Of a stretch of DNA of 64,000 nucleotides, positions 17,226 through 25,635 are shown one piece after another; positions within the stretch are counted from its first letter, which is position 1, and every line of letters starts with the position of its first letter. The stretch spans positions 4,216,001 to 4,280,000 of the forward strand of contig NZ_CP087168.1 of the NCBI RefSeq assembly GCF_024748615.1, written 5' to 3'. A program made the translations under genes and the position numbers. The DNA is from Pseudomonas sp. B21-048 (GTDB lineage Bacteria > Pseudomonadota > Gammaproteobacteria > Pseudomonadales > Pseudomonadaceae). Under the pieces are notes generated by a model, which saw only the letters and a program-made list of their open reading frames with translations, was not told where the DNA came from and did not search any database.

Positions 17226-17946
17226 TGCTGGCAACCACATTGGCGGCCAATTGGTAGCCACTGCCGCGCACGGTACGGATCAGCCGCGGCGGCTTTTCGG
17301 TGTCGCGCAGGCGCTGGCGCAAACGGCTGACCGCCATGTCGACGATGCGATCGAGCGGCATCAAGTCACGGCCACGGGTGGCGTTGCCGATGGTGTCGCG
17401 GTCGAGAATTTCCTGGGGGTGATCGAGGAACAGTTTCAGCAGCGCGAAATCGGCGCCGGAGAGAATCACTTCCTCGCCGTCGATGTGGAACAGTCGATGG
17501 CTGACCATGTCCAGCCGCCAGTCGTCGAAAGCCAGCATTTCACTGCCGGAACGCTCCTGACCGAACTGCGCGCGGCGCAACAAGGCTTTGATGCGCGCCT
17601 GCAATTCACGGGGGCTGAAGGGTTTGCCGAGGTAGTCGTCGGCGCCCAGTTCCAGGCCGATGACGCGGTCGGCCTCGTCGGAACTGGCGGTGAGCATGAT
17701 GATTGGCACATGGGCCTGGCGCGGGTGTTGGCGGACCCAGCGGCAAAGGCTGAAACCGTCTTCGTCCGGCAGCATCACATCGAGAATCACCAGATCGCTC
17801 GGCGCCTCGTTCAGGGCCTGACGAAAGCCTGCACCATCGGGCGTGGTGCGGACCTGGAAACCGGCGCGGGTCAGGTAGGTGTCCAGCAACTCGCGTATCT
17901 CTTGATCGTCATCGACCAACAAAATTGACTTGTTGACTGAGCTCAC
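17215..17946 (-). CDS. gltR: Response regulator of glucose transport, OmpR family
   Basis: The 243 residues comprise a receiver domain (SILLVDDDQEIRELL; phosphoacceptor Asp in VILDVMLPDEDGF; Lys in YLGKPFSP) and a C-terminal winged helix (about 145-240; LMPLDRIVDMAVSRLRQRLR then LIRTVRGSGYQLAA). It controls gts/oprB-type glucose uptake genes in Pseudomonas. It is co-transcribed with gtrS by overlap and is downstream of glk and edd in the same direction, with a single REP unit between (18016-18046), as in the edd-glk-gltR-gtrS arrangement. Confidence 0.92.
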   Translation of the reverse strand: MSSVNKSILLVDDDQEIRELLDTYLTRAGFQVRTTPDGAGFRQALNEAPSDLVILDVMLPDEDGFSLCRWVRQHPRQAHVPIIMLTASSDEADRVIGLELGADDYLGKPFSPRELQARIKALLRRAQFGQERSGSEMLAFDDWRLDMVSHRLFHIDGEEVILSGADFALLKLFLDHPQEILDRDTIGNATRGRDLMPLDRIVDMAVSRLRQRLRDTEKPPRLIRTVRGSGYQLAANVVASNGH

Positions 17947-18015
17947 GGGGCGGCGTCCTTGTTGTTTGAATTAGGTGGATTATGCCTTAAGCACGAAACC
18001 AACAAACACCGCGTC

Positions 18016-18046
18016 GATCGTTCCCACGCAGAGCGTGGGAACGATC
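18016..18046. repeat. Single REP unit (GATCGTTCCCACGC family)
   Basis: A 31-bp perfect palindrome, GATCGTTCCCACGC and its complement around AGA, sits 2 bp after the glk stop and ahead of gltR. It may reduce read-through from edd-glk into gltR-gtrS. Confidence 0.85.
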
Positions 18047-18047
18047 A

Positions 18048-19001
18048 TTACTGCGCTTGCTCCAGCGCCACACCCGCGCCCACCAACCCGGAATACGGCG
18101 CCGTCACCAGCCACACCGGAATGCCTTTGAAGTAATCGCTCATGCAGCCCTTGTCGGCGAAGCACCGGGCGAAACCACTTTCGAGGAAGAAATCGGCAAA
18201 CCGTGGAATCACCCCGCCAACGATGTAGACACCGCCGCGCGCGCCGGTGGTCAGCACATTGTTGCCGGCCACGCGCCCCAGCCAGCAGCAGAACTGCTCG
18301 AGCACTTCCAGGGCAATCGGGTCGCCCGCCAGCCCGGCCGCGGTAATCGCCTCAGGCGTGTCGAGCACCGGCGTGTGACCGTCCACCGCGCAGATCGCCC
18401 GGTAGACCCGCGGCAAACCACTGCCGCTCAATGCCGTTTCAGCGCTGACATGGCCGATCTCATTGAAGATGTGCTGCCACAGTTGGGTTTCTCGCGGGCT
18501 GCTCAGCGGCAGGTCGACGTGACCGCCCTCCCCCGGCAGCGGGGCAAAACGGTCCTCGCCCAGATCGAGCAAGGTGCCCACGCCCAGGCCAGTACCCGGA
18601 CCGATCACCACCGCCGGCCGCAACGGTTCCGGCGTGCCTTCGCAGACCACCCGAAACTCGCCCGGCTGCAAACGGGTCATGCCCAACGCCATCGCCGAGA
18701 AGTCGTTGACCAGCAGCAATTGATCCACCTGCAAAGTCTTGCAGAACCCCTTGCGGCTGAGCCGCCAGTGATTGTTGGTGAACTTGAATTCATCGCCGCT
18801 CACGGGGCCTGCCACCGACAGGCACACCGAACCGATCGAACCCGGCGCCAGACCAAGCCCGCTCAGGTAAAGCGCAATGGCCTCCTCCGGGCTGGCGTGG
18901 TCTGCCGTCGCCAGCACCTGGATCGATTCCAGCTGCTGGTTTTTCCACAACGCGAAACGTGCGTTGGTGCCACCGATGTCACCGACCAAAGCCAGTTTCA
19001 A
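18048..19001 (-). CDS. glk: Glucokinase
   Basis: This ATP-dependent enzyme phosphorylates cytoplasmic glucose to glucose-6-phosphate. The 317 residues show the ASKHA phosphate-1 motif [14 protein letters not shown] at the N-terminus, [15 protein letters not shown] in the middle and [10 protein letters not shown], all typical of bacterial Glk (not ROK). The start overlaps the edd stop by 4 bases (ATGA), so translation is coupled. Regulated with edd by HexR. Confidence 0.95.
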   Translation of the reverse strand: MKLALVGDIGGTNARFALWKNQQLESIQVLATADHASPEEAIALYLSGLGLAPGSIGSVCLSVAGPVSGDEFKFTNNHWRLSRKGFCKTLQVDQLLLVNDFSAMALGMTRLQPGEFRVVCEGTPEPLRPAVVIGPGTGLGVGTLLDLGEDRFAPLPGEGGHVDLPLSSPRETQLWQHIFNEIGHVSAETALSGSGLPRVYRAICAVDGHTPVLDTPEAITAAGLAGDPIALEVLEQFCCWLGRVAGNNVLTTGARGGVYIVGGVIPRFADFFLESGFARCFADKGCMSDYFKGIPVWLVTAPYSGLVGAGVALEQAQ

Positions 19002-20824
19002 TTAAGCGTCTCCAGGGCAGAAGTAAAGGCGCTGGCGCCTTGCTCTGCGGAGCTGAAGGCCATGCGCATGAAACCAAACAGTTCGCGACCGCTGCCGATG
19101 TTGTTGCCCAACAGACCCTTGGCAGGTTCGCGCGCTGCGAATTCTTTGGCGTCCACCTTAAGCTCCAAGGTGCCTTTGACGCCATCGACGCGGATGATAT
19201 CGCCCTCTTGCACTCGCGCCAAAGCGCCACCCACATAAGCTTCGGGGCTGACGTGGATCGCCGCCGGGATTTTCCCCGAGGCGCCGGACATGCGCCCGTC
19301 AGTCACCAACGCAACTTTGAAGCCACGGTCCTGCAACACGCCGAGGAACGGCGTCATCTTATGCAGCTCCGGCATGCCGTTGGAGCGCGGGCCCTGAAAG
19401 CGCATCACGGCGACAAAATCCTTCTCGAGCAAACCGGCCTTGAACGCATCGGCCAGGTCCTGTTGATCCTGGAACACCATGGCCGGCGCTTCGACGACCT
19501 GGTTTTCCAAAGCGACGGCGGATACTTTCATCACGCCACGGCCGAGGTTGCCTTCCATTACGCGCAAGCCACCCTCAGGCGAGAATGCGCGAGCGACCGG
19601 ACGCAGGATGTTTTCGTCGAGGCTTTCGATCGGGCCTTCGCGCCAGACCAGTTCGCCGTTATCGAGGAACGGTTCTTTGGTGTAGCGGCTCAGGCCGTGG
19701 CCGAGCACGGTGTTGACGTTTTCGTGTAGCAGGCCGGCTTCCAGCAGTTCGCGGATCAGGAACGACATGCCGCCCGCTGCTTGGAAGTGGTTGATGTCGG
19801 CTTTACCGTTCGGGTAGACGTGGCTCAGGGTCGGCACCACCTCGGAGAGGTCGGCCATGTCCTGCCACGTCAATTGAATACCCGCGGCCATGGCGATGGC
19901 CGGCATGTGCAGCGTGTGGTTGGTCGAGCCGCCGGTGGCGTGCAACGCAACAATCGAGTTGACCAGCGAACGCTCGTCGACGATTTCGCCGATCGGCATG
20001 AAGTCGCCGTTCTGCTTGGTCAGGCGGGTAACCTGGTGCGCCGCTTCGCGGGTCAGGGCATCGCGCAACGGGGTGTTCGGGTTGACAAACGAGGCGCCCG
20101 GCAAGTGCAGGCCCATCACTTCCATCAGTAACTGGTTGGTGTTGGCGGTGCCGTAGAAGGTGCAGGTGCCAGGGCTGTGATAGGACTTCATCTCCGATTC
20201 CAGCAGCTCTTCGCGCGTCGCCTTGCCTTCGGCGTAGCGCTGGCGCACATCGGCTTTCTGTTTGTTGGAGATGCCCGACACCATCGGCCCGCCCGGCACG
20301 AAAATCGTCGGTAAATGACCGAAACGCAACGCGCCCATCATCAGGCCTGGCACGATCTTGTCGCAGATGCCGAGCATCAGCGCGCCGTCGAACATATTGT
20401 GGGAAAGCGCTACGGCAGTGGACAGCGCGATCACTTCACGACTCGGCAGGCTCAATTCCATGCCCGGCTCGCCTTGGGTCACGCCATCGCACATCGCGGG
20501 AGTGCCACCGGCGAACTGACCGACGGAGCCGATTTCGCGCAGGGCCTTTTTGATCTGTTCAGGGAAGACTTCGTACGGCTGGTGCGCCGAGAGCATGTCG
20601 TTATATGACGAAACGATGGCGATGTTGGCGGAGTTCATCATCCGCAGGCTGTGCTTGTCGTCGCTGCCACACCCGGCCACGCCATGGGCGAAGTTGGCGC
20701 ATTGCAGCTTGCCGCGCATCGGGCCGTCGCTGGCGGCGCCGCGGATCAATGCAAGGTAAGCCTCACGCGTGGTGCGGCTGCGGGCGATAAGCCGTTCGGT
20801 GACCTCAAGGACGCGGGGATGCAT
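18998..20824 (-). CDS. edd: Phosphogluconate dehydratase
   Basis: Dehydrates 6-phosphogluconate to KDPG, the committed Entner-Doudoroff step. The 608 residues belong to the IlvD/Edd family of Fe-S dehydratases: [24 protein letters not shown] and [15 protein letters not shown] carry the cluster-ligand cysteines, and [11 protein letters not shown] and [20 protein letters not shown] are conserved. It is the first gene of edd-glk. The 219-bp divergent region shared with gap contains two HexR sites. Confidence 0.96.
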   Translation of the reverse strand: MHPRVLEVTERLIARSRTTREAYLALIRGAASDGPMRGKLQCANFAHGVAGCGSDDKHSLRMMNSANIAIVSSYNDMLSAHQPYEVFPEQIKKALREIGSVGQFAGGTPAMCDGVTQGEPGMELSLPSREVIALSTAVALSHNMFDGALMLGICDKIVPGLMMGALRFGHLPTIFVPGGPMVSGISNKQKADVRQRYAEGKATREELLESEMKSYHSPGTCTFYGTANTNQLLMEVMGLHLPGASFVNPNTPLRDALTREAAHQVTRLTKQNGDFMPIGEIVDERSLVNSIVALHATGGSTNHTLHMPAIAMAAGIQLTWQDMADLSEVVPTLSHVYPNGKADINHFQAAGGMSFLIRELLEAGLLHENVNTVLGHGLSRYTKEPFLDNGELVWREGPIESLDENILRPVARAFSPEGGLRVMEGNLGRGVMKVSAVALENQVVEAPAMVFQDQQDLADAFKAGLLEKDFVAVMRFQGPRSNGMPELHKMTPFLGVLQDRGFKVALVTDGRMSGASGKIPAAIHVSPEAYVGGALARVQEGDIIRVDGVKGTLELKVDAKEFAAREPAKGLLGNNIGSGRELFGFMRMAFSSAEQGASAFTSALETLN

Positions 20825-20944
20825 GTGTAGAACTCCAGGCTAACGGATGTGGCGACCTGATTGTCTATGCTGATCAAGCTCCGCTGTGATTGGGATGACA
20901 GACGGTTTTCTTGATCATTCGGACCAGTTGATTCAGGTCACTCG

Positions 20945-20959
20945 TTGTAGATAAAACAA
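20945..20959. promoter_or_regulatory. HexR operator 1 in the edd-gap intergenic region
   Basis: TTGTAGATAAAACAA is an exact match to TTGT-N7-ACAA, the known HexR consensus. It lies 120 bp upstream of edd and 85 bp upstream of gap. Confidence 0.8.
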
Positions 20960-21006
20960 AATATTGCCACTAAAAAGGCTTGTTTTCTATTTTTTTGCGA
21001 ATAATC

Positions 21007-21021
21007 TTGTAATTCCAACAA
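21007..21021. promoter_or_regulatory. HexR operator 2 close to gap
   Basis: TTGTAATTCCAACAA is a second exact TTGT-N7-ACAA match, starting 62 bp after the first and ending 22 bp before the gap ATG. It probably overlaps the gap promoter or transcript start. Confidence 0.8.
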
Positions 21022-21043
21022 CAAACCGACGGCGGCGCTGTAA

Positions 21044-22045
21044 ATGACTCTTCGAATCGCAATCAATGGTTTTGGCCGTATTGGCCGTAATGTCCTGCGC
21101 GCACTGTATACCCAAGGCTATCGGGAGGATCTGCAGATCGTAGCGATCAACGATCTGGGCGACAGTTCGATGAACGCGCATCTACTCAAATACGACACCG
21201 TTCACGGTACATTCGATGCCGATGTTCAGCACGATCAGGAAAGCCTGACCGTCAACGGCGACCGTATTTCGGTCAGCGCCATTCGCAACCCGGCTGAACT
21301 GCCTTGGGCTGCGGAAAAGGTCGACGTCGTGTTCGAATGCACCGGTCTGTTCACCGACCGTGCCAAAGCCGCCGCGCATATTACGGCCGGCGCGCGCAAA
21401 GTGATTATCTCGGCCCCGGCCAAAGGCGCTGACGCCACCGTGGTTTACGGGGTTAACCACGACATTCTGCGCCAATCACACCAGATCATTTCCAACGCCT
21501 CATGCACCACCAACTGCCTGGCCCCGGTGGCCCAGGTGCTGCATCGCGAGCTGGGCATCGAAAGCGGTCTGATGACCACCATCCATGCCTACACCAACGA
21601 TCAGAACCTGACCGACGTCTACCACACCGACCCGTACCGCGCCCGTTCCGCCACCCAGAACATGATCCCGAGCAAGACCGGCGCCGCTGAAGCGGTAGGC
21701 CTGGTGCTGCCGGAACTGGCGGGCAAACTGACCGGCATGGCGGTGCGTGTTCCGGTGATCAACGTGTCATTGGTGGACCTGACCGTGCAGCTCAAGCGTG
21801 AAGCGTCGGCCGATGAAGTCAATGCGCTGCTCAAAGAAGCCAGCCAGCATTCGAAGATTCTGGGTTACAACACCCTGCCGCTGGTTTCCAGCGACTTCAA
21901 CCACAACCCGCTGTCGTCGATCTTCGACGCCAACCACACCAAGTCCAGCGGCAAGCTGCTCAAAGTGCTGGCCTGGTACGACAACGAATGGGGCTTCTCC
22001 AACCGCATGCTCGATAACTGCCTGGCACTCTGCAACGCAGAATAA
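21044..22045 (+). CDS. gap: Glyceraldehyde-3-phosphate dehydrogenase
   Basis: Oxidises the glyceraldehyde-3-phosphate released by Eda to 1,3-bisphosphoglycerate. The 333 residues start with the NAD-binding [14 protein letters not shown]. The catalytic Cys is residue 154 in [12 protein letters not shown]; the C-terminal [12 protein letters not shown] is typical. Divergent from edd with two HexR operators between, so it corresponds to the HexR-controlled catabolic gap-1 of P. putida. The SD is weak (GGCGGCG). Confidence 0.95.
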   Translation: MTLRIAINGFGRIGRNVLRALYTQGYREDLQIVAINDLGDSSMNAHLLKYDTVHGTFDADVQHDQESLTVNGDRISVSAIRNPAELPWAAEKVDVVFECTGLFTDRAKAAAHITAGARKVIISAPAKGADATVVYGVNHDILRQSHQIISNASCTTNCLAPVAQVLHRELGIESGLMTTIHAYTNDQNLTDVYHTDPYRARSATQNMIPSKTGAAEAVGLVLPELAGKLTGMAVRVPVINVSLVDLTVQLKREASADEVNALLKEASQHSKILGYNTLPLVSSDFNHNPLSSIFDANHTKSSGKLLKVLAWYDNEWGFSNRMLDNCLALCNAE

Positions 22046-22075
22046 ACAGCTCGACACCTGTGTCGACGCGGCCCC

Positions 22076-22166
22076 GTAGGCGCTGCCGCAGGCTTCGATC
22101 CTTTAATCTTTTATCGGTCTCACCATCGGTCAAGATCAAAAGATCGCAGCCTTCGGCAGCGCCTAC
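22076..22166. repeat. REP pair (GATCGCAGCC-TTCGGCAGCGCC family)
   Basis: Diverged inverted arms GTAGGCGCTGCCGCAGGCT-TCGATC / GATCGCAGCC-TTCGGCAGCGCCTAC lie between gap and mgsA. The same family is present as a perfect palindrome at 44078-44150. Confidence 0.8.
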
Positions 22167-22224
22167 AGGAAACGCCGAAAAATGCGTCGTCGCAGGCGCG
22201 CATTCTCGTCTGGAGAAGCAAGCG

Positions 22225-22689
22225 ATGATCGGTATCAGCTTTACGCAAAAGACCCTGGCCGCGCGTAAGCGTATCGCCCTGGTTGCCCATGACCACTGCA
22301 AAGTGTTTTTGCTGGACTGGGCCGAGCGGCAGAAAGACAAACTCGCGCAACACGAACTGGTCGCCACCGGCACGACGGGGTTGTTGTTGCAACAACGCCT
22401 CGACCTGCCGGTGGAAAGCATGATTAGCGGTCCGCTGGGCGGTGATCAGCAACTCGGCGCGCGAATCGCCGAGCAGCGGGTCGACATGCTGGTGTTCTTC
22501 TGGGACCCGTTCGAACCGCAACCCCACGACCCGGACATCAAGGCGCTGCTGCGGGTCGCGGCGGTGTGGAACATCCCGGTGGCCTGCAACGAGTGCAGCG
22601 CCGATTACCTGCTCAGTAGCCCGTTGATGGATCAGGCTCACGAACACCGCATTCCGGATTACGCGACCTATCTGTCGGGACGGTGCTAG
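22225..22689 (+). CDS. mgsA: Methylglyoxal synthase
   Basis: Converts dihydroxyacetone phosphate to methylglyoxal, an overflow bypass of lower glycolysis. The 154 residues have the expected size. Blocks are RIALVAHDHCK, HELVATGTTGLLL (phosphate-binding TGTTG), ISGPLGGDQQLGARIAE with the catalytic Asp in GGDQQ, and VFFWDPFEPQPHDPDIKALL. The ATG at 22225 has GGAG 11 bases upstream; upstream in-frame codons run through a REP and are not coding. Its position after gap makes sense for triose-phosphate control. Confidence 0.95.
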   Translation: MIGISFTQKTLAARKRIALVAHDHCKVFLLDWAERQKDKLAQHELVATGTTGLLLQQRLDLPVESMISGPLGGDQQLGARIAEQRVDMLVFFWDPFEPQPHDPDIKALLRVAAVWNIPVACNECSADYLLSSPLMDQAHEHRIPDYATYLSGRC

Positions 22690-22730
22690 CACAGGCTTGC
22701 GGTCTGCCGACAGGTTTTGATCTCGGGAAG

Positions 22731-23552
22731 TCACTCGCCGCGCAGGCGCTCAAAATGAGCCTGCGCGTATTCTTCAGGCCTCGGATCCCAGTTTTTGATA
22801 CCGGGCGTGTGCATCTCCCGCAAACGCTCGACAACCAAAAAATGCAGCTGCTCCGGCGTCTGCCATCCCCACCGCTGTGCCAGGTCGAGTTGTTCTATCA
22901 GCCAGGCGCTCGGCGACAGGTCTTCCGGCAATCGGGCAAGGTCCTCACTGTGCTCGGCCAACAGGTACTGACCCACATTCGCCAACAGGATCGCCCGCGC
23001 CTGGTTGACCGGTGCCGGAATATCCAGCCATTGCGGAGCGTCGGGGACCGGGTATTCACCCGACGCAGGATTCTCTACTGTCGTCCAGTGCTCGCCCTGC
23101 CAGTAACAGGCACTGATGACCGGCCCCAGATATTCGGGGTACGCCGACTCGGGAAGATGAGCCAGTGCTCGCGCCAACACCCGGTTATCGTGGAAACGGT
23201 ACAGCGCCTGTTGCGATCGCTTCCCGATTAACAGACGTTCGCGCCAATGTTTCACCAGCATTGCGATTGAGTGTTTTTCGATGCTCGCCAGCCACCCCCA
23301 ATCCAGGGACTGCCCTTCGAACAACTCATTGAGCGATGACGGATTCAGACTATCGATTGAAAAAATAAACGGGCCGCCCACGGCCAGCGCGGCGACGGCG
23401 GTTTCCCTGTAGATGCTGCGATAGTGTTCAGGTGTCAGCTGGTGCAACAAACTCTGATGAATTCGCGGCGCCGCCTTCGAGTCAAGTATCAAACCCAGAC
23501 TGCGGCCAAGTTGTGATTGCTGCACCATCCACTGAACAGGCAGGTTGCTCAT
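22731..23552 (-). CDS. DUF4123 protein, T6SS effector chaperone/adaptor
   Basis: The 273 residues show a DUF4123 pattern in the first half: VGGPFIFSIDSLNPSSLNEL, IEKHSIAMLVKHWRERLLIG, and YRFHDNRVLARAL for the RFYDPRVL-like block. These Tap/Tec adaptors load a specific effector onto its VgrG and are not themselves secreted. It is last in the cassette; its ATG overlaps the vgrG stop by 4 bases (ATGA). The C-terminal third (DLSPSAWLIEQLDLAQRWGWQTPEQLHFLVV) is an all-helical tail. In-frame codons upstream to 23822 lie inside vgrG and are not used. Confidence 0.88.
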   Translation of the reverse strand: MSNLPVQWMVQQSQLGRSLGLILDSKAAPRIHQSLLHQLTPEHYRSIYRETAVAALAVGGPFIFSIDSLNPSSLNELFEGQSLDWGWLASIEKHSIAMLVKHWRERLLIGKRSQQALYRFHDNRVLARALAHLPESAYPEYLGPVISACYWQGEHWTTVENPASGEYPVPDAPQWLDIPAPVNQARAILLANVGQYLLAEHSEDLARLPEDLSPSAWLIEQLDLAQRWGWQTPEQLHFLVVERLREMHTPGIKNWDPRPEEYAQAHFERLRGE

Positions 23553-25606
23553 GCGCAGACTCCTTCGGTTGAACAAACGCCCTCTCGACAGGCCTCGCAG
23601 ATCGGGCAGAAGTCTGCGCATTGCTCGCGAGCCAGCGCCATCAGCGACCGTTGGACAAAAGCGATGACCGGCGCTCGTTCGATCGGGGTCGTCAATGCCT
23701 GAGTTGCACCCGGTATCAACGGTGCCGCCAGCGTACCTAGCGCGGGGCTCCCCCCCACCTCGATTGCACAACTGCTGTAAATGCCACTCGAACAGATCAC
23801 AAAATGCTGATCGCCAGCACACAAGGTCATGTTATCGCCTGCGTCGAGCACCAGTTTCACCCCGCCTTTGAAATGAATTTCCTGACCCGCCTCTGCGACC
23901 AGCACCTCACCCACATAGGTATGGCTGCTTAGCGCGATGTGCAGATGATCATTGGCCATTAGCCGCGTTTTGCGGTCGCCTGTGGTGGTGCGATGTTCTT
24001 CGGTCTTGAACACACTGGTGCTGGTGCCCCTGATCGTTTCCCGGCGCTCGCGACCGACTTCCAGCCGACTGTCGTTTTCAATTTTTTGCTCCATGTCGCG
24101 CTGCGCCCGAAGGTAGATCAGCTCTTGCCCGGCGCGATCTTCGATATACAATTCATTGAACCCTGTGCTCTTGCTCGAACTGCGACTACGAAAGACGCTT
24201 CGGGTCTTGTTCTGCGGCAGTTCATAGGGCACCGGGTTGGTACGGTGAGGCAGACAACCGGAAATCACAGGGCGATCGGGGTCGCCATCCATAAAGGTGA
24301 TCAATACTTCCATGCCGACACGGGGAATGCTGACCATTCCGTAGCCGTCGCCAGCCAAAACGGTCGAGACTCTCAGCCAGCAACTGCTTTTATCGGTTTG
24401 CGGGTCGGTACGGTCCCAGTAAAAACAGACTTTGACCCGACCGTATTCATCACAGTGGATTTCCTCTCCTGCCGGCCCGGTAACTTTGGCGGTCTGACTG
24501 CCGGAAAGGGTCGGTTTGGGGTATTTTTTCGGCGGCCGATATGGAGTCTCCCAAGGCGTCGCGGTGAAGGTATTTCGATAACCCTGAAAGTCCGCGGCAT
24601 GGATCTGGCAGGGCATCGCCTCTTCCAGCACTTGTAATTGCTGGCCTTCATGCGTCACGCCGGTCAGGAGCCAAAGATCATTCCATTGCGCACAATGATG
24701 ATCAGTCATGATGAGAAAGTGACCGCTGTGCAGGTTACCGAGATCGCTGGCGCCTTCCGCCAAGCGGTAGTCGCTGCGATGTTGCTCCAGCTGGCGCGTG
24801 GCCAGCCGCTTGCCCTCATCACCGCTTTTAAAACGTCCCGGCGCCCGGTAGTCCTCCAGGGGCGGAACGGCCAGGCTTTTGCTTTTTTCTTCGAGAAGCC
24901 GGTTGGGCTTTTCGAAGTCATAGTCCCGAATCGCCACTTGACTGGGTCGAGCGGCGAAACGCACGCCGAAAGTGTCAATCACCGGGTGATCGGCAACCTG
25001 ACCATTTTTTTGTCGAAAGGTTGACGGGGCCAACCGGCGAAAACAGGTCTGATCATCGCCAAACACTAATAGGTGCCCTTGTGGGCTGTGCTGAAAATGG
25101 TAGTGAATACCCGACTCTTCACAGAGTCGCTGAATAAATCCCAGATCGGTTTCATTGAACTGAACACAGTACTCGCGTGGCGGATAGACGCTTGGGCCCA
25201 ATTGAAAAGTGAACGTATCGCCGAGCATGCCGTGCTTGTTCAACACTTCGGTAATGATCTGCTCGACGCTGCGTTGCTGAAAAATTCGCTGGTCGCTGCA
25301 GAAGGCCAGATACGCCAGTTGAGGCACTAATGTCAGTTCATAACGCGTCAGTCGTTTACCTGACTCTCGCTGCGCAACGCTATAAACCAGCCCGTGCAAG
25401 CCCTCGCCGGGAGGGCCAAAGCCTAGGAATGCAGGTTTGTGCAGCGGCGTCTCGAGGTCAAAATTTGACCGTTCACTGACCAGCTCCAGCGTCACCTCAT
25501 AGGGCTGGCTGATCGATTCACTGGCTTTGAAGGCCAGGACTTGAAAGTCATGCTGCAACCCGCTGATATCGAAATAGAAGTGCGGTTTGGAGATTGAGTC
25601 ATGCAT
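23549..25606 (-). CDS. vgrG: T6SS spike protein VgrG with cysteine-rich tail
   Basis: The 685-residue spike tip has a gp27-like domain from the N-terminus (FYFDISGLQHDFQVLAFKAS) to about residue 370, an OB-fold gp5-like domain around 390-470 (EIHCDEYGRVKVCFYWDR; GVEVLITFMDGDPDRPVISG with MEVL), then a DUF2345-type beta-helix (about 500-620). The last 70 residues leave the family pattern and end with seven Cys in about 25 residues. ATG 25606 is chosen because AAAGGACT lies upstream; an ATG at 25633 has no SD. It follows the lipase gene and is coupled to the DUF4123 gene. No other T6SS structural genes are in the window, so it is an orphan vgrG locus. Confidence 0.93.
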   Translation of the reverse strand: MHDSISKPHFYFDISGLQHDFQVLAFKASESISQPYEVTLELVSERSNFDLETPLHKPAFLGFGPPGEGLHGLVYSVAQRESGKRLTRYELTLVPQLAYLAFCSDQRIFQQRSVEQIITEVLNKHGMLGDTFTFQLGPSVYPPREYCVQFNETDLGFIQRLCEESGIHYHFQHSPQGHLLVFGDDQTCFRRLAPSTFRQKNGQVADHPVIDTFGVRFAARPSQVAIRDYDFEKPNRLLEEKSKSLAVPPLEDYRAPGRFKSGDEGKRLATRQLEQHRSDYRLAEGASDLGNLHSGHFLIMTDHHCAQWNDLWLLTGVTHEGQQLQVLEEAMPCQIHAADFQGYRNTFTATPWETPYRPPKKYPKPTLSGSQTAKVTGPAGEEIHCDEYGRVKVCFYWDRTDPQTDKSSCWLRVSTVLAGDGYGMVSIPRVGMEVLITFMDGDPDRPVISGCLPHRTNPVPYELPQNKTRSVFRSRSSSKSTGFNELYIEDRAGQELIYLRAQRDMEQKIENDSRLEVGRERRETIRGTSTSVFKTEEHRTTTGDRKTRLMANDHLHIALSSHTYVGEVLVAEAGQEIHFKGGVKLVLDAGDNMTLCAGDQHFVICSSGIYSSCAIEVGGSPALGTLAAPLIPGATQALTTPIERAPVIAFVQRSLMALAREQCADFCPICEACREGVCSTEGVCA

Positions 25607-25635
25607 CGCAGAGTCCTTTAAAATGTTGACCACGC

